Part shown: positions 53,101 through 62,200 of the stretch, in pieces
Layout of the letters: each line of letters opens with the position of its first letter
Position numbering within the stretch: position 1 is the stretch's first letter
From: JABDJZ01 sp047619685
GTDB lineage: Bacteria; Bacteroidota; Rhodothermia; Rhodothermales; UBA10348
Direction of reading: 5' to 3'
Length of the DNA stretch: 64,000 bases
NCBI GenBank assembly: GCA_047619685.1
Contig: JBLHLC010000002.1
Coordinates: 140,419 to 204,418 of the forward strand
Made by a program: the position numbers and the translations under genes
The notes under the pieces: model-generated
What the model saw: the letters and a program-made list of their open reading frames with translations, nothing else
Told to the model about the DNA's origin: nothing
Database searches by the model: none

Positions 53101-53225
53101 GCCGCCGTCAGTTGCTCCGGGAAACCGACCTGGGCCACGGCGCCGCCGACTGCCGAGAGGCAGGTCAGGAAGCACACTAGCACCGTTGGTAAAAAAGGGG
53201 GACGTCTCGGCCAACACTCCATCAA
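50133..53225 (-). CDS. Secreted TPR-CHAT domain protein (caspase-like protease)
   Basis: This 1030-residue protein has a signal peptide (FLPTVLVCFLTCLSAVGGAVAQ in part). Residues ~40-560 are about a dozen tetratricopeptide repeats (AYNNLGVVLAYAGRYPRATTFYNRAL and the like in pieces). A linker with long helices follows. The CHAT domain occupies ~720-1030, with the catalytic His in FATHGLINEDRPDF (H892) and the Cys in VVLSACETGLGRL (C939), both conserved, then GLTRAFMYAGAPSVVVSLW. CHAT domains are caspase/separase-clan cysteine peptidases. It lies 41 bp after the giant T9SS protein and is coupled to the sialidase. It is presumably periplasmic, which limits its possible targets to exported proteins. 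Substrate unknown. Confidence 0.9.
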   Translation of the reverse strand: MMECWPRRPPFLPTVLVCFLTCLSAVGGAVAQVGFPEQLTAAIEADQYDSALRLVRSNRLQVKPFVDENIGLALTSERAGDVDLSLELLDHASRAAAAFQEAFGETSLTRAVSSVQGWSIQDRALKIAADSLEALATSLRAVAATREESLAHFQAALSLYQNIGDARGVAQALGGIGYLHWSLDRSQYLRLNLLALDARVAADDHQLTGNTLYDVGLAYQFVDRDYEQALRYYRRSDSVRVAIGDSLALNRMLPAVASLYRTTGDLPRSRRYYERSIRAHERAGDDRLLAISERNLGVLLSYMGFHSDALPHLQRAQAIHKARGETDDVAPVVNWIGVVYRRLGDYDGAVAAYQQAIKIAEEAENTELLGWAYNNLGVVLAYAGRYPRATTFYNRALEAFQGIGLHAGILDATLNIADGYYELGDYALAEEYGARAGVLADSLGDPTRQGRALGTLASVYAQTGRVPESEAAFDELAELARFTNMSELEWGALLQRAHLEGERGAIADALTHYEKAFEALERTRMAQLTDEDKSGYLAQQRYAFEDYTHFLGDLHADDPGQDYLSRAFEFTERGKARSFLDLLAEALANVSEGVEPGLLARQNDIWEALAGARATLAEATSNSEAGPEDARNARALLDSLETGYDLLQREIRSSNPRYADLQYPQTATIQDVQRGLLDSETALLEYAVGDSSSTLWVITSEGSSMHRLPARAEIQEQVELFRFALSDPARTDAETYAATAARLYQMLLQTAETELADIERLIIVPDDVLHYIPFEALVTDTTGNPSFATMPYLIARHAVSYAPSASVLLQVRSGASSREQGDRKDLLAFGDPTFSESDNLAQLPFAGLEVDAISKLFDSGRSDVYQGDDASERRAKTAVDLSGYRYVHFATHGLINEDRPDFSGIALATDALSDDDGFLQAAEVFNLKIDADLVVLSACETGLGRLVRGEGLVGLTRAFMYAGAPSVVVSLWAVADQSTATLMEGLYTRLAPGTESRDESLRGAKRQMIASGENAHPFFWAPFVLVGDGL

Positions 53226-53266
53226 GGAATGTAGGGCGCTGGCCCCGGGAAGGCGATCAGGCCGGA

Positions 53267-56200
53267 CTACTTGGCGAGAATGAGACTCCGACTCACCTGC
53301 CCATAATCAGTCTGGAGCAGGTAGACGTAGATGCCGCTCGGCAGGGTGCCCGCATCGAACCGAACCTCGTGATAACCCGCAGGCAGTTGACCGTCTGCCA
53401 GCGTAGCCACGTGGCGACCCAGGACGTCGAAAACGTTCAGACGTGCATGAGAAGCGTCAGGCAGTGCGAAGCGAATTGTGGTGACCGGGTTGAACGGGTT
53501 CGGATAGTTCTGCTCGAACACAAACTCCGTCGGAAGGTCCCGCGGCACCTGGGAGGCGGTCGACGATGCGTGTCCGTCCAGCGTAAACGTGGCACCATCC
53601 CGCGTCCCGACGAATATTCCACCGCCGGCCATCGGAAGCAGCACCGAGATCTGCTCCTCGCGCAGTTGCAGCGGCAGGAAGCCCAGGGTGGTCAGCGGAT
53701 CGTCGGACACGAAGACGCCAAATCCCCATGTGCCGGCAAGGAGATCGGCTTCACCGCCGGAATCGTCGGCAAAGGCAAGCGTGCGAACTTCCGGCTGCAC
53801 AACAGATCCGCCATCCAGCGTCGTGGTCAGCCCCATGTTGACCCAGACCGGTGTAGCTACAAACGCGTTCGCACGGAAGACACCTTCAGCCGTACCCGCG
53901 AAGATCACGTCGGGGTCGTCGGGAGACAGCTCTAGATCGAAAACGTGGCCGCCATCTGCCGCAATCAGGAGGTCGTTGGTGCTGTCGCCGCCCATCGGAT
54001 TCCATTGGAATCCAAAGTCAGTGCTGACGTAGACGCCTCGTCCGAAGGTGCCGGCAAAGACGGTACCCGCCCTTGAAGGATGTCCCACCAGCGACCACGG
54101 CGTATCGGCCGCTCCGTGAGGAAGGGATCCAAGGCTCTGCCAGGTTGCGCCGTAGTTAAAGGATCGAAAGACGAGGCCGTTGTTGGCTGAGATGTACAGG
54201 ACTCCGTCCCTGTCTTGTGTAACGGTATAGACGTTGACCCATCCCGTAGCACCGTTGGACTGTGTGCCAAGGTTGGGCTCAACGGCCGCCCACAAGAAAC
54301 CTCCGTCGGTAGACTTATACAGACCGGCCGAGCCCCAGCTTGAAAGCCAGAGGTTGCCCCGGTCATCCTCGAAGAGGTCGTTGACGTGGAGCGGGAATGG
54401 CAGGCCGTCCGAACATGGACGCCACATGCCCTGGAAGGCAGGCATATCAAACAAGCCGGGGATCTCCTCTGGGAGCGAACACCACACCGCACCCTGGATT
54501 CCCGGCGACCCCTGGAAGAGGCCGACCACAAGATGATTGTACGTGTAGCCCGTGCCTGCTACCGTGATGCTGATCTCTTTCTGGATTGCCGTGTTGATGT
54601 GGGCCTTTACGGGGAAGCGGAAGCCCTGCGAAAGCGTGATTACTTCACTTCCTTCCTCGTTGCCGCCCGTAGCCAGCGTCAGCGGGTAGTCGATCGGCAT
54701 AATGCCGGAGACGAGGCCAGTGATGGTCAGGGTTGCCGAGACTCCCGCATCGAGTACAGGGATTGTCCAGGTTTTTGGTGGGCCAGTGGAGAGCGTCCCG
54801 TCCGACAGGACCAGACCCAGGTCAGTGATGTCGTCGAGTAGTTCGGTCGGAATCTGGACCGTCACACAGGTGGCGGCGTCGGCCCCGTCATTCGTCAGAG
54901 TCAGAAGGAGTTCGCCGTTGTCCGTTGTGTAGAAGAGGTTTTGCGACACGTCCAGCGAGACATCTACCTGGCTGTTCGGCATCGATCCGATACCCGTGAA
55001 GGTGACCGGGAGATACGGAGCATCAAAGGTCCAGTTACCCGCGCCAGGACCGGTCATGGTCAGGGTCGCGCCGGAGACCTGGCTGAGATCGAGGTCCAAC
55101 ACATCGCCGGCGCACACGCTGATGCCGCCTCCGGCGATCACCACCGGGTAATTCGTGCTCGGCGCAACCTGGAAGGAATCGGGAGCCGCACCACCGGTAA
55201 CCAAAAGCGAAGTCAGGAGCGCAAGAGGCGAGTCGAGCCGGCCGATCTTGAAGACATCCGAGCCCGGGTCGCCGATGATGGTCAGCGTAGAGGTCGGGTT
55301 GGCGAATGAGATGGATTCGCTGCCGTTGTTCGAGTCAATGAAGGAGACGCCATTGCCAAACGCTCCGTCGCCGTCTGGAGAGAGCGTGACCGTCTGTTCG
55401 AGGCCGGCAGTCAGCGTGAACACCCGGTTGATGGCGTCCATATCGTCGGTGACCGGCTCGAGTTCGAAGTACGTCACTATGCCAAGGCCATCGACCGAAA
55501 CACGTCCTGAGTGTTCGTCAAAGAACTCGTGCACCACGGTATCCACGGCTGCTCCGGTGACGGTCAACTGGTCACCGCCGGATCCTTCATCGCCACCGTA
55601 GAACGAGATGGCCCCAGAAGGCACGAGGGGGCCGTTAGAGTAGTCCACGATCAAGTGGTCGTCGTCGTCGGTGCCGTTGATTCGGAGTTCGTTGAGGTCG
55701 GCGGTGGTCTCGCGGAATACCTCCACGCCGTTGGAGGCAGTGACTACCGTCTCGACACCATCGACCGTCAGCGTGAATGGTCCTGGCTCGGTGGCCGGGA
55801 GGTCGATAACGGTCTCTACATCGGCAAATTCGATCACCGAAAGGCCGTCGGTGGCCCCGTTTGACCCGGAATTGGCCACAATCACCGTCGAAGTGCCCGG
55901 GATGAAGGCCATTCCCTGAGGAGCAGGTCCGACCACGATGGTATCAACCAGCGTTAGTCCCGGCTGCAGGGATGTGACTGCGTCGGACGTCCCGCTTGTA
56001 TAGGAGATGGCGAAGACCTTGACCGTGCCAGCCGAGGTGGTCGCGAACAACTGGGTCCCGTCCGGGCCTACCTCGACCTTCTCGACGCCGCCCTCTGACG
56101 TATTGACCACGGCGTAGGGAGTCGCGCTATTGGGGTCGATGTCGATAACCTGAATGACTCCGCCCTTTGTGACGACGAAGAGATGGGTCCCGTCGGGGCC

Positions 56201-59200
56201 AACTTCAACGTCCTCTGCGCCACCCTCGGACACAAGCTTGACACTTTCAAAGTCCGGCGAGGTGGGATCCACGTCTATCACAAAGATGCCGCCCGAACCG
56301 CCCACGTAGATCTTGGTGCCGTCGGGTCCAGCCTCAACGTCTTCAGGGCCGCCTTCGCTGGTCGCATAGCGTACCGCCACTTCGTTGAAGGCAAGGCTCT
56401 TGGGATTGACATCTATTACCGAGACGCCCTGAGAGGTGAGTTCGGCAACGTACACTTTCTTTCCATCCGGCGAGACGGCCACGCCCTTCGGGTTCAGGCC
56501 GACTGGAATTGTCGCGCTGAGTGTCGGAGGCGAAACCGTGAGGTCCAATACAGAAACCGTGTGGTCCTCAAAGTTGGTTACGTAGGCGCGCGTGCCGGTC
56601 GGGTTGATGGCGACCTTCAGAGGCTTCTTGCCCACGGAGACGGTTCCCGTGACCGTTGTGGTCACCAGGTCGATCTCTTTGACGACGTCGGCGCCCGGGA
56701 ACGTGACGAGTGCCTTGACACCATCCGGGCTGACTTCAACATCTTCTGGTCCGCTTTCTGATGTCCCGACGTTCTTTACCGATTCGTCCAGGCTGGCCGG
56801 ACTGGTTACCACGAAGAAGAGGAACGCATTGCTGGTCTGTCCGCCCGTCGTGACCAGAAGGTCTCCGGGTTCGGCGCCAGCGGGCACAACCACGGCCAGG
56901 CGGGTCAGGGATGCCCGGATTACTTCGGCGGGCACACCTTTAAAGGTGACCACATTGCGGGACGGATTTGGATCGAAGCCGGTACCGGCGATGACGACAT
57001 CCGCGCCAACGGCGCTACTTGGCGGCGAGACACTCACGATGGCAGGCGCGCTGGGCGGTGCCGAGTCTGTCGTGAACGATATGGCCGAGGTGGCGGTCAA
57101 TGGGTTGCCTGTCACGTCTGTGATCCCGGCTCCGACGACCACCGTATAGCTTCTTGAAAACGCGAGTTCGGCCGAAGGTTGGAATACCAGCCGGGAGTTT
57201 CCAAGCAGGAAGGCGAAGGACCCCGACACGGCAGGGCCGCCCGCCGTTGGGGCGAGTAGTACCGCAGCCGAGGTGACAGACTCCGGATTGACCGGCTCAT
57301 CGAAGTCCACAAGGATCGGCGTTGACACCGAAACGCCGGTGGTGAAGTCAGCGGGGCCTACGTCCAGAATTGAAGGTGCCTGCACCGCTACTGTCGAGAA
57401 TGAGGAGGCGAAAGGCGCCGCGAGCGGATTGCCGGCCGCATCCAGGACGGCCATCGAGAGCTCCACATCGATCGTCGTGTTCTCAGGAAAGGTGCCGTTT
57501 GGTGTGAAGATGGCCGTGGTGTTCTCAAGGCCAGCCGCCATCTCAACAGAACCGGCTAGCTGAACTCCTCCGCTGGAGACGCCAAACGAGGCGGTCGTCA
57601 CGGAAGCCGGGTCCATCTCTTCAGAAAAGACCACGGTAATGGCATCATTGATGAACACACCGGTTTCGGCGTCCACCGGCGTGATCTGAAAGACCGTGGG
57701 GTTGGTGCCGTCCGGAGCAGCGGTCGTAAACGTGCTCGTAAACACACCAGCAATCACGTTCCCGCGGAGGTCGGCCAGACCGGCTCCCAACGAAACGGTG
57801 TAGGTGGTGTTGGGCCGGAAGGGTTCGAGTGGCGAGAAGATGGTCAACTCACGGCCAGCCTCGAGGACTACCCCGCCCGGGACAGGCACGCCGCCGTCCA
57901 GAACACGCAGCACCAGCGTCCCCGGGTCGATCGGTTCCGAGAGGGTCAGCGCTATCGTTTCCGTCGTGGCAATTGCCGTGGCCCCATTGGCAGGGAAGAC
58001 GCCAGCCACGGTCGGCGGGATCAGGTCTACGTTGGTGACAATGTTGATTCCCGTGGTAGTTGTGCCCGCCGAGACACTTACCGGAGTCGATACGCCAGGG
58101 GCGTCAGAGTCGGACTCTGGAATGCTGAAAGACTCGGGGAAGAAGGTGGTATTGGTGGTAATTGCCCGGTGGTAGGCACTGATGTTTCTGGGCCGCAGAT
58201 CGAAACCATGGACGTCGCCGTCAAGCGGCTGAATGTCCACGTCGTAACTGCCCGGCGAGAGCCTGGGCAGCAGATAGTCTCCCCGGACATTGCTGTATCC
58301 GGAGACCGCATCACCGCTGGCGGTGTTGGTGGCGATGACAAGGGCGCCAGCTACAAAGGATCCGGGGGCTTCCCCATCGGCAATTCTTCCTGAGATGGAC
58401 CCGTAGGCAGACACACCAAATCCGGGATACAACCCGGTCGCCCGGGCCATGTCATCAAACTCCAGAGATAGGGCCTCGTTGCCCGGCTGGAGCGCAAACC
58501 ACATGGTGGCGTCCAGAATACCGCTGTGCACTAGGCCGATGGCGTGGCCCAACTCGTGCGCATTGACCGCGCCGATGGGGATGGAACGGGATCCGGCCGC
58601 GATGCCGAATTTCACGGCATTGTTGGTGACGTAATACGGATTGAACACAATGTCTGCGTCCACGATGTCCGCCTGGTCCGGACCGCTGAGGATAATCGTC
58701 TTGGCCGTGATGGCCAGCACGCCCGGCTGCATCAAAAACTGGTCATCCACAAACGTGACTACGTTTACGCCGTCGTTTCCGGCAAACTTGACACCGGTGG
58801 TGGGGATGCTGGCGGCAAACGAGACCGAGGACGTGGGGATGGCCGTCCACGCGTTGAAAGACTCCTGTAGGGCAATAAAGTCACTCCCGTCGTTGACGCC
58901 CGGCAATCCCTGGTTGTTGATGGCGAAGGACAGCGGAAAGGTGGGCTGGATCTGATTCTCGGGCGCAATGACCCGCACCACGCGACCGGCAGGGCCGTCG
59001 GATAGGTACATCCGGCCTTCATCGTCGAAGATCACCTGATTGAATTCGTCGCCGCCCAGTCCCGAGACAAATGGCGTCAGAAATGCGGCATCCGACAGGC
59101 CTGAGAGGATTTCCGTTGGCGTGGCGACATACAACTTCAGGTCCACGCCGAACGCGGCTCCGTTGCCTGAGTCTACCGTCATCGCAACATCCTGACTCGA

Positions 59201-62200
59201 GCCGTCGATGGGGAGTGCTTGCCCGGATGGGACGCGGAGCACTTGGCCGGTACCATGGGCGACCACGAACTGTGTGCCTTGCTGGTCCCAGGCCATGCCC
59301 TGCGGATCCCAGTCCGCGTCATCTGGAAAGGTCATGTAGAGTTCCGATGTCCCGGCAGCCAGATTGACCGGGAGGACACGGAGGATGCGCTCGGCGGCCT
59401 CGCCGCCAGCGACGCTGATATAAAGCGCACCTGTCGGGCCGAAGCGCACCTCGGAGGGGCCGTTCAGCTCGCCGATCCACGGGGCACCGGCAGTGACTGT
59501 CGTTCCGGCTGGTAACAACCGCTGAACGCCGCCATCCTCAGCCACGTACACGAAGCCGTCAGCGCCCACGGTTAGGTCGACCGGGTTTGCCAGACCGTCA
59601 AATAGGGGGTCGGGCCCAATGGGCGTGCCGGTCACATCGAAGCGGCGCACTACACCGGTCTCGGAGTCGGCGATGAGGATGCTGCCCTCTCCATCCACAG
59701 CCACGCCCTCGGGCCGCTCAAATCCAGTGGCGAAGGTCTCGAAGACGTATCCGAATGGGACCTCAATGTCAGCCGCAAGGGAAACCGAGATGTCGTCGCT
59801 GGCCAGGGTCAGGCCGAGGGTCGCGTTGGTAGCCTGTAGGACGTAAACGCCCGCATCCGCACCGCTGGCACCCGATAGTGTCAGTTCGTCGCCGGTCTCG
59901 CCCGCGAGCGGGGTGCCGTCATGAAGCCACTGATAGGAATCCGCATTGGCAATCGGGGCCGTCAGCAATCGGGTTCCACCGGCGACCACGGACTTGGTCT
60001 GCGCCTCACCGTAAGCGCCTTGCGGATCAAAGGTCAGTCCGGTTACCGCGTAATTCGGCAGGATGTCGTCGAATTCAAGCCGGTTGTTCTCAAGGGTCAG
60101 GGTCGCAATCGAGGGAAACCCTCCTCCCGAGAAGTCCGGGACGCCCGTGAATTCATTTCCGGACAGGACAATGTGGACGATGCCGGCGGGAAGAAGGGGG
60201 GCGTCACCCGAAAAACCGTTGCCTGCGACGTAGAACTCTGAAAGCGAGGTGCCTGAGAGGTTTGGAAGGACGCCACTCAGGTTGTTGCCGGTCAGGCTCA
60301 GGAACGTCAAAGCGGTGGCGCCTTCGAAAGAGCCCGGCAGCGGGCCCGTAAGCTGATTGCCATCAAGATTCAGTCGATCGAGGTCCGGAAGGCCACCGAG
60401 TTCACTCGGGATGGAGCCGGTCAGGTTGTTCGAGTACAGGCGGACCGTGGTCAGGCTGCTGGCGCCTCCCAGAGCCGCCAGAATGGACCCGGTGAGATCG
60501 TTCTCGTACAGGTGGAGCTCACGGAGGGCTGCCATTGAGCCCATGGTTCCGGGTATGCCGCCACCGATGGCGTTTGCCCCCAGGTCCAGGATTTCGAGGG
60601 CCGTCAAGTCGCCGAGCTCCGTTGGGAGCGTTCCGACGAGGTTATTGCCGTTCAGTGCCATCTCCGTGACGCGATTGGCGGCAACCGTAACGCCGTACCA
60701 GGTACCCGGGTCGCCGACCAGCCATCCCGTGTTGGTAGTCCAGTTCGCGCCGTCGGTGGCGTTGTAGAGCGCGACCAGTGCAGCCTGGTCGCCGGCGTTT
60801 GTTGCGGCGGCGACTACTCCCAGGGGAGTAGCGAATTCCGACGTGTTGTTGATAGCGTCCGTAATGGTCGCTACAACGAAATCGCCCAGAATGACCCCCA
60901 GGGTGGCTGCATTACCCAAAGAGAAAGTCTGGCTCGCTCCGCCGGTGGTGTAAACCAGGGGCGATCCAAGAAAAGTCTTGCCTTCGCCGCTGGCCTGCGT
61001 GTCCGCCTCGAACACCTCGACCGTACCCGCCACCGCGGCCGTAACGGTTACCGAGAGCGTGCCCGCGGGGTCGATGGACGCGAAAGCTACGGTGGGCGCG
61101 AGGATCCCCCCGTTGACGCCAGAGGCCACGTCCAGATCAAGGCCGGGCCCGACTGTCTCGAAAATGGAGTTCTGGGAGATCAGATTCCGCACCGGAGGGA
61201 ACGCGTCGCCCCCAAGGCCCATCCCAATCCCCAGATCCTGATTGTACCCGATGACATTGTCGATGAACTGATTGTCGTTCGAGCCCTTCTGGAGGAATAT
61301 GCCACCGTCGGTATTCGGGAGTCCGGCCGTCCCGTCGGCCGTGGTCCCGATGAGGTTACCGCGCACGATCCAAGCGTTTGACTGCTGACTGTTCGTCCCG
61401 GAGCTGAGTGAAATCCCGCGCTGGTTGCCGGAGATCAGATTGCGCATCAGCGGGTCAGCGCCGCCGATCAGATTTCGCGACCCCTGATTACTCACAATGG
61501 CGCGGAACTGCGGCAGCGCAGAGGTCCCGGCGGCGTCACTACCCAGGTAGTTACCGTAGACGAAGTTGTCATTTCCTGAGGGCTGGAACTCGAGCCCGAA
61601 GGTGTTGCCTGATATCAGGTTGCGACTGGCGGGTGTCAAGCCGCCAATGGTATTTCCGGTGGAGAGCATCAAAACCCCGGAATAATTCGGAGCGGCAACG
61701 GTGCCGGCGGCATTGGTCCCAAGGAAATTGCCCTCTACCGTGTGGTCGCCGGATTGCAGAAAAATGCCCCAGGATGCACCGGCAGGGTTGCTGAAGTTGT
61801 TGATTGCCAGTCCGCGTACGGTACTCGCCGGTCCGGTCAGCTTGATTCCGCTTGCGCTGGTGAGTCCCGAGCCGTCGATGACGATCTTGATCACCGCGTT
61901 CGTCCCGGCCGAAAATAGATTCGTATTTGCGGATGCACCTGGCTGGGTGTACGCGTCAATGACGGTCTCACCCGTCACGTTGGGCAGTGCCGTGGCGGGT
62001 GATATGGTGTGAGGACCTGCGCCAGGTATATCGAAAGTGATAGAGTCGAGCCCCGGGTTGGTGTTGGCAAAGTTGATTGCTTCCCGAAGCGATCCGACTC
62101 CGCTGTCGGTCGTGTTCGTTACCACGAGCGGGCTGATGGCCATCTGAATCGCGTCCACCGTCATCGTCCCGGTTATTCCGAGGTTCTGGTGGTGGACGCC

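Noticed and set aside
56050..56390. Regular ~130-bp spaced repeats as a possible CRISPR-like array
   Set aside because: Repeats are in frame, encode propeller blades, and the spacers are homologous to each other.
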